Source: Actinomycetota bacterium (GTDB lineage Bacteria; Actinomycetota; Geothermincolia; Fen-727; Anoxymicrobiaceae). From it: a stretch of 35,702 bases of DNA. A model generated the notes under the pieces. It was given only the letters and a program-made list of their open reading frames with translations. It was not told the DNA's origin and did no database searches. Shown piece by piece: positions 15,202-23,736 of the stretch. Position numbers and translations under genes: made by a program. Numbering within the stretch: the stretch's first letter is position 1; the number at the start of each line of letters is the position of its first letter. The stretch lies in NCBI GenBank assembly GCA_018896525.1, contig JAHIMR010000010.1:1-35702 (forward strand), given 5' to 3'.

Positions 15202-16752
15202 CTACCTCTCGGTTATGGAACGGTCGCCGCCCTCCACGTACTGGGCGCGCAGGTCCTTCTTGAGTATCTTGCCGGTCGGGGTCCGCGGCAGCTCGGGGAC
15301 GAAGATCGCCTTCCTGGGGGTCTTATACCGGGCTAGCTTGTCGCCGCAGAAGTCGATTATCTCCTCCTCGGTCAACTCCTCCCCCTCCTTCACCACCACC
15401 AGGGCCAGGGGGGCCTCCCCCCACTTCTCGTCGCGCATCGCGATAACGCCCACGTCGGCGACCTTGGGGTGACCGTGGATGACATCCTCCACCTCGGCCG
15501 GGTAGATGTTCTCCCCGCCGGAGATTATCATGTCCTTCTTGCGGTCCATGATGTAGAGGTATCCCTCCTCGTCAAACCGTCCCATGTCACCGGTGTGGAA
15601 CCAGCCTCCCTTGAGGGTTTCGGCGGTCTGCTCGGGCATATGCCAGTACTCCTTGAACACGTTGGGTCCGCTTATCACTATCTCGCCCGTCTCCCCCTGG
15701 AGCAACTCATTATCGTCCTCGTCGACAATCCGTATCTCCACGTGGAAGAGCGGCAGGCCGGCGGATCCCTTCTTCCTGAGAGCGTCCGCCTCTGGGAGGG
15801 CGGTGACCGCCGGCGCGGTCTCGGTCAGCCCGTAACCCTGGTTGAACGTAACCCCCTTCTCCAGGTACCGCTCGATGAGCGGCACCGGGCAGGGGGCGCC
15901 CCCGACGATGAAGAACCGCACCGAGGAGAAGTCCGTCTTATCGAACCGCTCGCTCTGAGACATGAGAAGGAACATCACCGGGATTCCGAACATGGTATTG
16001 ACCTTGTACTTCTCTATCATCTCCAGGACCGTATCGGGGATGAAGTACCTGGAAAGCACCACCGTGCCACCGCCGTAAAGGGTCGGCGTCGCGCCGGCCG
16101 ACAGCCCCCCGATGTGGAACAGGGGAGCGGTCACCAGGTTTACATGTTCATCGTCGAGGCCGTAGGTCAGGACCGCGTTCACGCCGTTCCACTGGGTGTT
16201 CCCGTGGGTGAGGACCGCGCCCTTTGGCCTCCCGGTGGTCCCCGACGTGTACATTATGAAGTGGGGGTCGTCGAGGGTGACTTCGACCTCGACCTCCGGC
16301 TCGGTGTCGGGGTATCCGGACACCCACTCCTCGTAATCCATCTCACCTTCGTTGGCACCATCCCCGACGCGGATGAACTTCTTGACCCCTTTAGCAAGCT
16401 CCTTCAACGCCTCCGCCTGGACCGCGAAATCGGGGTTGTAGATAAGCACGGTAGCGCCACAGTCGGCCAGGATATAAGCAAGCTCGGGCGGTGCCAGCCG
16501 GAAGTTCAGCGGAACCATTATGGCCCCGGTCTTGCCGGTGGCGAACAGGACCTCCAGGAACTCGGGGATGTTGGGAAACAGGACCGCAACCCGCTCACCG
16601 CGGGTGATGCCTATGTCGGGCAAGGCGTTCGCCAGGCGGTTGACCCTCCGGTCGAACTCTACCCAGGTGTACTCCCGGCCATCGTCGCAGATCAGCATCT
16701 TGTCGTCCGGCTGTAGCTTCGCCCTCTTCGATACCCACTGACCGATGTTCAT
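15202..16752 (-). CDS. Acyl-CoA synthetase (AMP-forming, ANL superfamily)
   Basis: 516 residues, full length for AMP-forming fatty-acid or aryl CoA ligases. The P-loop-like YTSGTTGRPKG, the GYGLTE motif, the TGD aspartate (WFHTGD), the hinge (DRKKDMI) and the C-terminal catalytic lysine in PRTPTGKILKK are all visible. It activates a carboxylic acid to its CoA thioester with ATP. The start is ATG, with AAGGAG five bases upstream. It is the gene directly before hdrC, 21 bp apart, so acyl activation may share a transcript with the Hdr-Fdh complex. Chain length is not predictable. Confidence 0.9.
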   Translation of the reverse strand: MNIGQWVSKRAKLQPDDKMLICDDGREYTWVEFDRRVNRLANALPDIGITRGERVAVLFPNIPEFLEVLFATGKTGAIMVPLNFRLAPPELAYILADCGATVLIYNPDFAVQAEALKELAKGVKKFIRVGDGANEGEMDYEEWVSGYPDTEPEVEVEVTLDDPHFIMYTSGTTGRPKGAVLTHGNTQWNGVNAVLTYGLDDEHVNLVTAPLFHIGGLSAGATPTLYGGGTVVLSRYFIPDTVLEMIEKYKVNTMFGIPVMFLLMSQSERFDKTDFSSVRFFIVGGAPCPVPLIERYLEKGVTFNQGYGLTETAPAVTALPEADALRKKGSAGLPLFHVEIRIVDEDDNELLQGETGEIVISGPNVFKEYWHMPEQTAETLKGGWFHTGDMGRFDEEGYLYIMDRKKDMIISGGENIYPAEVEDVIHGHPKVADVGVIAMRDEKWGEAPLALVVVKEGEELTEEEIIDFCGDKLARYKTPRKAIFVPELPRTPTGKILKKDLRAQYVEGGDRSITER

Positions 16753-16779
16753 TACGGCTCCTTCCTGTCGGCCTTCTCC

Positions 16780-18021
16780 TTACATTCTCCTGTTATCTCC
16801 ATCGTCCGTCCCGGTACCGACCACCGTATCCAGCCAGTCAGCCACGAACGGAAAAACGGTGTTGGGCGCCTCGAGCCCCACCAGCAGGTCGATGTGGCTG
16901 AAGCCGGGGAAACAGCGGTACTCCTTGACCGGGCTCGCGACCTCCTCAAACCCGGTCCTGTAGACCGTCTTGTGGTTCACCGGGTCGAGGTCGCCGGTGA
17001 CGAACAGCACCGGGGCGGTTATCATCCCCATCCCCGCGGTGAAGTTATGGGGGTCCTCGATGGACTCACCGGTGGCGGCGGCCTTCTCGGTGAAATCCCT
17101 TCCTATCATTGCGTCCAGCATCTGGACCGTCTCGGTCATGGTTACATCGCTGGAGCCGGATATGAAGGTCTCGAAGAGCGTCTCCTCGGACATGTTCCTG
17201 ACGTTGATGAACAACCTCACCACCAGGCTGGTGATGGACATCCCCAGCCGCGGCATGAAGTTGAGGGTGCTCACGGTAACAGGCTCGGCCGGCACCCTGG
17301 CCATCACCCGGGCCAGCCCCTTGAGTCCCATCCTTACCAGCCGGAAGACCGACCTGGAGACCGGCGTGTCCGCCAGCCACCGCAGTACCGAGTCGTTCGG
17401 CCAGCGGAAACAGGTGGGGCCGGCAATTGATACGAACGCCGCCAGGTTCCCGTTGCGCTCCCGTGAAAGCTCTGTGTCCGGCAGGACCCTCACGCGCCCG
17501 TCCTCGGACTCGTGCTTTACGCCCTGCAGGTAGCCGTAGGCGGTAACCGCTCCCATGCTGTGCCCTATCCACACCGGCTTCCTGCCGGTCTCCCGGGCCA
17601 CCGCGCCTAACAGCGCGGGGAGGTCGTGGATGGCCAGGTCCTCGATGGAGTGCGAGAACTCCCAACCGTCGCTCTTGAACGGCTCTCTGCCCGCTCCCCG
17701 GAAGTTGGCGATCCAGACGTCGTACCCCCGGCGGGCGAGGTAGAGGGCGAAATTGTACTCCTCGAACGCGAGGTCGTAGTTGAAGCAGTTGCCTATGTAG
17801 CCGTGCATGAGTATCAAGGGGGTGGCGCCCCGGTTGCGGTAACGCTTACCCCTGAGGGTTATGCCGTCATCGGTAGTGACCTCGAACAGTTCACCGGGAA
17901 AATCATCGGGGGCGAAGTCCTGATAACGAGGGACAACCGGGTTCCGGGCCGCCTTCCTGAGCCGCCCCAGCACGGCTGCGCAGGCAAGAGCAACGGAAGA
18001 AGCTACAACAGCTTTTTTCAT
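16780..18021 (-). CDS. Alpha/beta-hydrolase, lipase/esterase-like, membrane-leading N-terminus
   Basis: 413 residues from ATG 18021. A short hydrophobic N-terminus (VVASSVALACAAVLG) may be a signal anchor. The fold shows HGYIGN for the oxyanion region, nucleophile S155 in GHSMGA, an acid in TGDLDPVN and a catalytic His in GFSHIDLL. This resembles acid-lipase or polyester-depolymerase-like hydrolases that cleave ester bonds of lipids. It precedes the acyl-CoA synthetase by 27 bp; release and activation of an acid would be a sensible pair. The start 15 codons upstream (18066) lacks support. A truncated relative lies at 20329. Confidence 0.85.
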   Translation of the reverse strand: MKKAVVASSVALACAAVLGRLRKAARNPVVPRYQDFAPDDFPGELFEVTTDDGITLRGKRYRNRGATPLILMHGYIGNCFNYDLAFEEYNFALYLARRGYDVWIANFRGAGREPFKSDGWEFSHSIEDLAIHDLPALLGAVARETGRKPVWIGHSMGAVTAYGYLQGVKHESEDGRVRVLPDTELSRERNGNLAAFVSIAGPTCFRWPNDSVLRWLADTPVSRSVFRLVRMGLKGLARVMARVPAEPVTVSTLNFMPRLGMSITSLVVRLFINVRNMSEETLFETFISGSSDVTMTETVQMLDAMIGRDFTEKAAATGESIEDPHNFTAGMGMITAPVLFVTGDLDPVNHKTVYRTGFEEVASPVKEYRCFPGFSHIDLLVGLEAPNTVFPFVADWLDTVVGTGTDDGDNRRM

Positions 18022-18226
18022 GCGATCACCCCGGTGGTACCCGTCGGTTGTCGGCAGCCTGAACACGGAACGGCCACCGTTTTCCTATTCTAACCGATTT
18101 CCCACGAGAAGATCCGGTGACTATCGCGTTCTTTCCCTCGAGCATCGCGCTACCTCCCGGTCAGAAACCAGTGGAATCAATTACCTGAAAAAGAGTATCA
18201 TAGTAATGGGTAGAAGGCGGTTCTGA

Positions 18227-18907
18227 GTGATGGTGGAAGGTGTACTCAAGATGGCACCTGGCGATGCTCTCCAGGTAACATGGTACGGTCAATCCATGTT
18301 CCGGATCTCAGGCGGAGGGGTGACCCTGGTCTGCGACCCGGTGGGCCCATCCTCGGGCTACCGTTTCGAGCCGATGCCGGCGGACATCGTGCTGGTCACC
18401 CACGACCATGCGGACCACAACTACATTGAAGGCATCACCGGCTCCCCTGACGTGATAAAGAGTGCCGGGAGCCACTCCGTCGGCGGCCTGGAGATAACCG
18501 GCATCCCCGGATTCCACGACAGGAAGCACGGAGCGGAACGCGGGCCGGACATCATGTTTACCTGGAAGCAGGCGGAAACCAGGTTCGCCCACCTCGGCGA
18601 CCTGGGCGAGGTCCCCGGTCCTGAGGTGCTTAAGGGATTGAAGGGCCTGGATGTCCTTATGGTCCCGGTGGGCGGCGTCTATACCATTGACGGCGACGAG
18701 GCGGCGGGGCTGGTGAAGGCGCTGTCACCGGCAATCGTGTTCCCCATGCATTACCTTACCCCCGATGTCGTCTTTCCCCTGGAGCCGCCCGACAAGTTCG
18801 TGAACCGCTTCCCCGGAGCCATCCGGAAGATGACCGGAAACAGTGTCGAGGTTTCGGGTTACCCGCTTCCGTCCCGCACCGAGATATGGGTGCTTCGATA
18901 TCGGTAA
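18227..18907 (+). CDS. Metallo-beta-lactamase-fold metal-dependent hydrolase (UPF0173/UlaG-like)
   Basis: 226 residues. The metal site THDHADHN, a later GIPGFHD, HLGDLG and FPMHY match small MBL-fold hydrolases of the UPF0173/UlaG-like group, which act on phosphodiester or lactone bonds; the substrate is unknown. The start could be GTG 18227, ATG 18230 or ATG 18251 (GGAAGG nine bases upstream); the conserved fold begins with LQVTWYGQS, which all would include. It is divergent from the alpha/beta hydrolase. Its stop is about 40 bp before the CCA-adding enzyme. Confidence 0.85.
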   Translation: MMVEGVLKMAPGDALQVTWYGQSMFRISGGGVTLVCDPVGPSSGYRFEPMPADIVLVTHDHADHNYIEGITGSPDVIKSAGSHSVGGLEITGIPGFHDRKHGAERGPDIMFTWKQAETRFAHLGDLGEVPGPEVLKGLKGLDVLMVPVGGVYTIDGDEAAGLVKALSPAIVFPMHYLTPDVVFPLEPPDKFVNRFPGAIRKMTGNSVEVSGYPLPSRTEIWVLRYR

Positions 18908-18945
18908 CCGAGAGCCAACTACTCACCGACTGTTATTATAAGAGC

Positions 18946-20349
18946 ATGAAGAAGAATCCCGATGCCTCATTGGAGATACCCGAACCGATTGCCGCCGTCG
19001 GCGAGCGAATCGCGGGGGCCGGCGGAGAGGCGTATATCGTGGGCGGGTGGTTGAGGGACCGCCTGCGGGGGGTTGAGTGCAACGATATAGACCTTGCCAC
19101 CAGCCTTACCCCGGACCGGGTGAGAAACGCAGTCGAGGAACTCGGCCCGGTGTATAACCTCGGTGAAAGGTTCGGCACAGTCGGGGTCCGGGCCGGCGAG
19201 TGCACCGTGGAGATAACCACGTTCCGCAGGGACAGGTACTCACCCGGGTCGCGCCACCCCGAGGTCACCCCGGTCGCGAGTATCGGGGAGGACCTTTCCC
19301 GCCGGGACTTCACCATCAATGCGATGGCGCTCCAGGTAGCGCCGGAACCGGGGCGCCTGCTCGACCCGTTCGGGGGGGCGCGCGATATAGAACGATGCCT
19401 GATTCGCACACCCGGCCTTCCCGGTGAAAGGATGGCGGAGGACCCGCTTCGCATGATGCGGGCGGTCCGCTTCGCCGCCCAGCTCGGCTACGAGATTGAC
19501 GGGGAACTCCTTGGCGTCCTGAAAGGCGACACCGGCCTGCTGGACTCCATCTCCTGGGAGCGCCGCCGGGACGAGCTGGAGAGAATACTTGTCACCGACG
19601 GGGCGGATACCGGGATAAGGACTCTGGTGGACACCGGCCTGATGCGTTCCGTATCACCCGAGCTTGCCGCTATGGATGGGGTCGAGCAACCCACGAGGTA
19701 CCACCGCGCCGACGTGCTGGAGCACACCCTGCTCACCATGATGTACCTGCCCGCCGACCCCCTGCTTCGCCGCGCCGCGCTGTTTCACGACGTGGGAAAG
19801 CCGCCCGCTAAGGTCACGTCCCCCAGGATATCGTTCCACGACCACGAGAGTATTGGCGAGGAGCTCACCCGCCGGTCAATGCGGCGGCTGCGGTACGGAA
19901 ACATTGACATCCGCGAGACCGCGTTCCTGGTCCGGCGCCACATGAGGCCTATTCTTTACGATAGCGCCTGGACCGACGCCGCGGTCAGGCGAATGAGAAG
20001 GGAGTGCACACTGGTCAAGGACGATACCGTGCTGGTCCCTGTCGAAACCTTGTTCGAGCTTGCCGCCGCCGACATCAAGGCGGGAAGCCTGGAGAAAGCC
20101 GGGGAGGGCCTGGCAAGGCTATCGGAGCTCAAGGAAAGAGTTGACAGGGCCGGGGAGGAACACCCGGTCGAGATGTCGCGCTCGCCCCTCGACGGCGGGG
20201 AGCTCATGGAACTGTTCGGGCGCGAGCAAGGTCCGTGGATCCGCGACGTCAAGGCACACCTCACGGGACTGGTGGTGGATGGCGAGCTCGCCCCCCACGA
20301 CAAGGACGAAGCCGCCCGCCGGGCCCGCCTATTCATCGAGGACGACTGA
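18946..20349 (+). CDS. cca: CCA-adding enzyme / poly(A) polymerase family with HD domain
   Basis: 467 residues, class II nucleotidyltransferase with IVGGWLRDRL, the catalytic NDIDLA aspartates, RRDFTINAMAL and the DPLRMMRAVRFAAQLGY nucleotide-selection region. An HD domain (HDVGKPPAK near residue 285, RRHMRP after it) follows, typical of bacterial CCA enzymes with phosphohydrolase activity. It repairs or builds the tRNA 3' CCA. ATG 18946 is preferred over ATG 18886, which overlaps the MBL-fold gene. The 3' end overlaps a convergent truncated hydrolase by about 20 bp. Confidence 0.9.
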   Translation: MKKNPDASLEIPEPIAAVGERIAGAGGEAYIVGGWLRDRLRGVECNDIDLATSLTPDRVRNAVEELGPVYNLGERFGTVGVRAGECTVEITTFRRDRYSPGSRHPEVTPVASIGEDLSRRDFTINAMALQVAPEPGRLLDPFGGARDIERCLIRTPGLPGERMAEDPLRMMRAVRFAAQLGYEIDGELLGVLKGDTGLLDSISWERRRDELERILVTDGADTGIRTLVDTGLMRSVSPELAAMDGVEQPTRYHRADVLEHTLLTMMYLPADPLLRRAALFHDVGKPPAKVTSPRISFHDHESIGEELTRRSMRRLRYGNIDIRETAFLVRRHMRPILYDSAWTDAAVRRMRRECTLVKDDTVLVPVETLFELAAADIKAGSLEKAGEGLARLSELKERVDRAGEEHPVEMSRSPLDGGELMELFGREQGPWIRDVKAHLTGLVVDGELAPHDKDEAARRARLFIEDD

Positions 20350-20829
20350 GCCCTCCACCTTCTCGACCTCCTGGATCCATTCGAGGATGACCGGGTAGAC
20401 ATCCCGCTCCACATCGCGTCCTATGACCAGGTCGGTGTGACCGTAGCCGGGCAGCGTCACCAGCCCCTTGATCTTACTCGCGACCCGGTCGTACCCGTAC
20501 CGCTTGATGCCGACCCAGCTGGCGAAGTCCTTGTCGCCGGTCACGAACAGCATCGGTACGCTCAACAGATCCATGTTCATGATGTAGTCGTACGGCTGCT
20601 CCCTGAACGTTATAGGGAAGTACTGGCGAAAGCTGATGTTCCAGACCCCATCGATCAGTTGAACGAACATCCGGGTGGACACGTCGTCGGCCCCCCACTT
20701 CAGCAGGGAGGTCGTGGTCTCGGAGTCGGTGTTGCGCCTGCAGTAGAGCAACATCCCGATTGGGCTCCTGGAGAGCGCCTTCATCAGGCGCGGCCGGTTT
20801 CCGTAGAGTTGGAGGATACGCGTCCCCAC
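20329..20829 (-). pseudogene. Truncated alpha/beta-hydrolase (C-terminal half only)
   Basis: The translation contains the C-terminal part of a lipase-like hydrolase: MLFVTGDKDFASW (acid), GYGHTDLVIG (His) and a final helix, parallel to the intact hydrolase at 16780. The N-terminal half with GxSxG is absent. Upstream, the frame continues for about 16 codons and hits a TGA near 20877. The GTG at 20829 has no clear ribosome-binding site. Read as a decaying remnant of a duplicated or related gene. Confidence 0.65.
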
Positions 20830-20889
20830 CCGGAAGAGGCGGGAGGAGATCCCGCGGGTCGTCCCGGGAGTTCAGGCCTTTCTGGACGG

Positions 20890-21183
20890 CTACCCTGATC
20901 TATGCTCTTCATGCAGGGGACACGTTTGAAGGCCGTCCCAGATGTCATCGGGTATTCTACTAAAATGGTTACAATGGCGCTCTTCGGCCACCATGAGGAC
21001 CGGACATTGAAGGCACGGCGACTTCCTCCTGCCGGCGAAAGCAAGAATGTCTTTCCGCAAGATTGAGTCCTTAGGAATCAGCTCTTTCCGTAAGACTGAG
21101 TCCTCGGGAATCAGCTCTCTTGTCCAGATCGAATCTTTTTTTAGCTTTTTCTCTCTTCGCCTCATCTCGCATTCCCCAGTCAA
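20890..21183 (-). CDS. Small unrecognised protein with 11-residue repeats and Cys/His tail
   Basis: 97 codons from TTG 21183, or 91 from ATG 21165 with GGGGA seven bases upstream. The first half is very charged and carries an 11-residue repeat, KELIPKDSILR / KELIPEDSVLR, encoded by a 33-bp DNA repeat. The second half has C-x2-C, then HCNHF and CPLHEEH, a layout that could bind metal. I recognise no family. It lies between two truncated genes in a decaying region, so it may be real or a relic. Confidence 0.4.
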   Translation of the reverse strand: MTGECEMRRREKKLKKDSIWTRELIPEDSVLRKELIPKDSILRKDILAFAGRRKSPCLQCPVLMVAEERHCNHFSRIPDDIWDGLQTCPLHEEHRSG

Positions 21184-21305
21184 TCACCAATCGATGTATC
21201 GGCATCTCGTGCCAGTGACTAAATGAGGAACGAACCAGGGATTGGAAACGGGCAAAGACGTAAGAAGGAAAACGCGGTCTTTTTAGATGATGTTATTCAA
21301 ACATA

Positions 21306-21467
21306 GTGCTCCATTACATAAATACGCTGGCATTCGAACGCCGCTGCATCCACTCCGGCTGCGTTCCGCTCCCTCGACGTACTCCAAGAGTACGACTCGG
21401 TCGCGCGCCTTGCCGGAGCGGCGCTTCGACGCTCTCGGTGCTTAACCGTATTCATGGAACGGAACAC
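21306..21467 (+). mobile_element. Miniature inverted-repeat element, 162 bp (copy A)
   Basis: Terminal inverted repeats of 20 bp: left GTGCTCCATTACATAAATAC, right end reverse-complements to GTGTTCCGTTCCATGAATAC. No coding capacity. The body can fold on itself, with a central GTACTC-GAGTAC hairpin. TA flanks the left side. The right end abuts the stop codon of the MBL-fold remnant. Copy B at 30929 matches without gaps at about 19 mismatches in 162 by hand count. Confidence 0.88.
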
Positions 21468-21668
21468 TCAATCAAGGTTTCCCACGTCGATCACTGTTCC
21501 GACTCCAACGTCAATATACCTGTCCCCGTACGCTTCCCGGAATAGTCGCCTGGCCTCATCACCCGAGCAGTGGCACGGCCCGACGCGGGCCACCCCGAGT
21601 TCCTGGAACCCGGAGACGATCGACTCCAACCCTCTCGCGTTCAGGGGTAATGGGGTACAATAGTGACA
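21468..21668 (-). pseudogene. C-terminal fragment of an MBL-fold metallohydrolase
   Basis: The minus-strand frame encodes about 65 residues including GVARVGPCHCSGDEA and the final DRYIDVGVGTVID, the conserved C-terminal end of MBL-fold proteins of the dihydropteridine/RFA-P-synthase-like group. There is no plausible start codon and a TGA sits directly upstream. The N-terminal metal site is missing. The fragment overlaps the likely promoter region of the zinc-ribbon gene. Confidence 0.7.
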
Positions 21669-21687
21669 TCAAGAGGGAGGTACGGTA

Positions 21688-21930
21688 ATGCCCTTGTTCG
21701 ATTTCAAATGCCGGGACTGCGGGTCTACCTCGGAGGTGCTACTGCTCGACGGGGATATCACCAAGGCCGGGTGTCCCGAGTGCGGAAGTGCCCGGATGGA
21801 GAAGCTGCTGTCCACGTTCAACACCGCGAAGTTCCCGCATGCCGCAGGGGGACAGACCTGCTGCGGGCGCGAGGAGCGATGCGACAAGCCGCCGTGCGGG
21901 GAGGAAGAGAGTTGCTCCAGAGGATATTGA
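21688..21930 (+). CDS. FmdB-family zinc ribbon protein
   Basis: 80 residues. MPLFDFKCRDCG and CPECGS make the two halves of an FmdB-type zinc ribbon. The tail is unusually rich in cysteine (CCGREERC, PPCGEEESC), which goes beyond the classic fold and could bind further metal. GGGAGG stands nine bases before ATG. It is followed after six bases by the NifU-like gene, so co-transcribed. The role is regulatory or unknown in the family. Confidence 0.85.
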   Translation: MPLFDFKCRDCGSTSEVLLLDGDITKAGCPECGSARMEKLLSTFNTAKFPHAAGGQTCCGREERCDKPPCGEEESCSRGY

Positions 21931-21936
21931 TTCCCC

Positions 21937-22353
21937 ATGGAAGATAACGGATTGTCAGAGTTCGTCAAGTCCATAGAACGGGAAACCCGGGAGGGTTACT
22001 CGGAAGCTGTAATAGACCACGCTCTGAACCCTCGGAATATGGGCAGGCTGGAGGGGTCGAACGGGGAGGCGAAGTTCAAGGGGCCGTGTGGCGATACAAT
22101 GGCCATCTGGATTGACGTATCCGACGACAGGATCAGGCGGACCGGCTTCTGGACCGATGGCTGCGGCACCGCCATCGCCTGCGGAAGCATGGTCACGGAA
22201 CTCGCTACCGGAAAGACGGTGGAACAGGCCGGGGATATAGGGCGGCAGGACGTTCTGGACGCCCTTGGCGGGCTCCCCCCCGAGACCGAGCACTGCGCGC
22301 TTCTGGCCGCGACAACCCTGAAGCTCGCGATAAAAGAGTACCGGAAGCGGTAG
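21937..22353 (+). CDS. NifU/IscU-like iron-sulfur cluster scaffold
   Basis: 138 residues. The three ligand cysteines of the scaffold are in GPCGDT, DGCGTAIACGSM and EHCALLA. Function: assembly and transfer of Fe-S clusters, in demand here because of the many cluster proteins. There is no NifS/IscS next to it. The ATG is six bases after the zinc-ribbon stop. The N-terminal leader (about 20 residues) is longer than in IscU. Confidence 0.88.
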   Translation: MEDNGLSEFVKSIERETREGYSEAVIDHALNPRNMGRLEGSNGEAKFKGPCGDTMAIWIDVSDDRIRRTGFWTDGCGTAIACGSMVTELATGKTVEQAGDIGRQDVLDALGGLPPETEHCALLAATTLKLAIKEYRKR

Positions 22354-22377
22354 GAGAGCGGTAGGCTTGGAGGCGGT

Positions 22378-23370
22378 ATGGACCTTATCACCGGCGGTTC
22401 GGGGTTCGTGGGCTCCTACCTTGCCCGCCACCTGCTCCAATCGGGAAGAGACGTCCGGGTGTTCGACGTCGAGCCGAGCGAGCACCTCCCGGATGGTGTC
22501 GATTTCCACCGCGGCGATATGCGCGACTACGGCTCGGTGCGGCGGGCGGTCAGCGGGGTTGACGTCGTGTATCACCTGGCATTCGTCCAGGCGTTCAGCA
22601 AGCGTCCCGAGAAGGAGAAGTGGGACATTAACTACGGGGGCACCGGCAACTTCCTCAAGGCCTCGCTGGAGGAGGGAGTAGGCAGGTTCGTCCACACCTC
22701 CACCGTCGAGGTCTACTCACCGTTCCCGCCGTTCCCGGTCACCGAGGACTCCCCCACCGACAGGCCGTTCGGGTGGTACGGGAGACACAAGAAGGCCTGC
22801 GAGGACATCTGCTGGTACTACCACCGGGAGCACGGCCTCCCCCTCACCATGGTCCGGCTCCCCACCATCTGCGGCAGGGGTTACTACGTGAGGATAGACC
22901 TACTGAAGGCGTTCGACTGGCTGCTGGCCAACCGCCCGGTGCTTTGGTTCGGGGGGAAGCCCATCATGGGGGACTTCATCTGGGTCGATGATTGCGTACA
23001 CGGTTACGTCCTGTGTGGCACCGGTGAAGGCGCCGTCGGCAGGGTCTTCAACATCTCCTGCAGTGAGCCTTCCAGCGCCATTGAGATCATAGAAGCGCTG
23101 ATGGGCGTCGCCGGCAACACCAGGAAGATCCACCTGGTGCCGCCCCGTATCGCCTGGCCGCCAGTGAAACTCGCCGCGCGCCTCCCCATCATCAAGATGC
23201 CGTACGAGCAGCTCCAGTTCCTGATGTGCGACCACTCCTACTCCATCGAGAAGGCCAGGAGGGTCCTCGGCTACAGCCCCCGGATAAACGCGGCCCAGGC
23301 CGCCGCCGAGCTACTGAAAGGGTACATGGAGGACCGCGACACGGTCATGAAGAAGGCCCGCAGGTATTAG
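22378..23370 (+). CDS. NAD-dependent epimerase/dehydratase (extended SDR)
   Basis: 330 residues with nucleotide-binding GGSGFVGSYLA, the catalytic serine/threonine in TSTVEVYSP and the YGRHK form of YxxxK. The C-terminal part matches sugar-nucleotide or sterol-type epimerases/dehydrogenases. The substrate is not predictable. 24 bp after the NifU-like gene. The coding sequence ends immediately before a block of intergenic repeats. Confidence 0.85.
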   Translation: MDLITGGSGFVGSYLARHLLQSGRDVRVFDVEPSEHLPDGVDFHRGDMRDYGSVRRAVSGVDVVYHLAFVQAFSKRPEKEKWDINYGGTGNFLKASLEEGVGRFVHTSTVEVYSPFPPFPVTEDSPTDRPFGWYGRHKKACEDICWYYHREHGLPLTMVRLPTICGRGYYVRIDLLKAFDWLLANRPVLWFGGKPIMGDFIWVDDCVHGYVLCGTGEGAVGRVFNISCSEPSSAIEIIEALMGVAGNTRKIHLVPPRIAWPPVKLAARLPIIKMPYEQLQFLMCDHSYSIEKARRVLGYSPRINAAQAAAELLKGYMEDRDTVMKKARRY

Positions 23371-23700
23371 TGCCCCTGGCTGTTGCATAGTGGGGCTTGG
23401 ATTTGCTTGGGGGTTCCAACGGCAACAGCCCGGGGATGGCGGGTTTTGTCTGGCGTTGTCGCGTATAAAGGTGGTGCCAGGCACCTGCGTTGCATTGTAG
23501 CGAGCGGTTTGTGTGGAGAATCCAACGGCAACACCTGAGCCAGGCACCTTCAGGTGGCGTGGGAGGGGTCCCGCCCTGGGACTGTTGCATAGTGGGGCTT
23601 GGATTTGCTTGGGGGTTCCAACGGCAACAGTCCGGGGATTGCGTACCTTGTCTGACCGCCGCTTGTGTACGAGGGAGGTGCCAGGTGTTTCTGGGGAGTG
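23371..23700. repeat. Intergenic repeat block with two identical 49-bp units and a diverged one
   Basis: Identical 49-bp units at 23380-23428 and 23582-23630 start CTGTTGCATAG and end CCAACGGCAACAG, so their ends are inverted repeats (CTGTTGC/GCAACAG). A diverged copy is at about 23487-23534. Each full unit is followed by YCCGGGGAT and, about 45 bases on, by GGTGCCAGG, so the true repeat is about 108 bp. No gene is visible here. Confidence 0.85.
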
Positions 23701-23736
23701 CGCTGCATTTCGGACAGCTATCTAACACCTGGCACC
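23677..23736. repeat. GGTGCCAGGTGT inverted repeat at the end of trmO
   Basis: GGTGCCAGGTGT (23677-23688) and ACACCTGGCACC (23725-23736) are a 12-bp inverted repeat separated by 36 bases. The right arm supplies the last codons and, just beyond it, the stop of trmO. Confidence 0.8.

Noticed and set aside
23371-23700. CRISPR-like look of the spaced 49-bp repeats
   Set aside because: Only two identical units, the spacers are themselves similar, and there are no cas genes.
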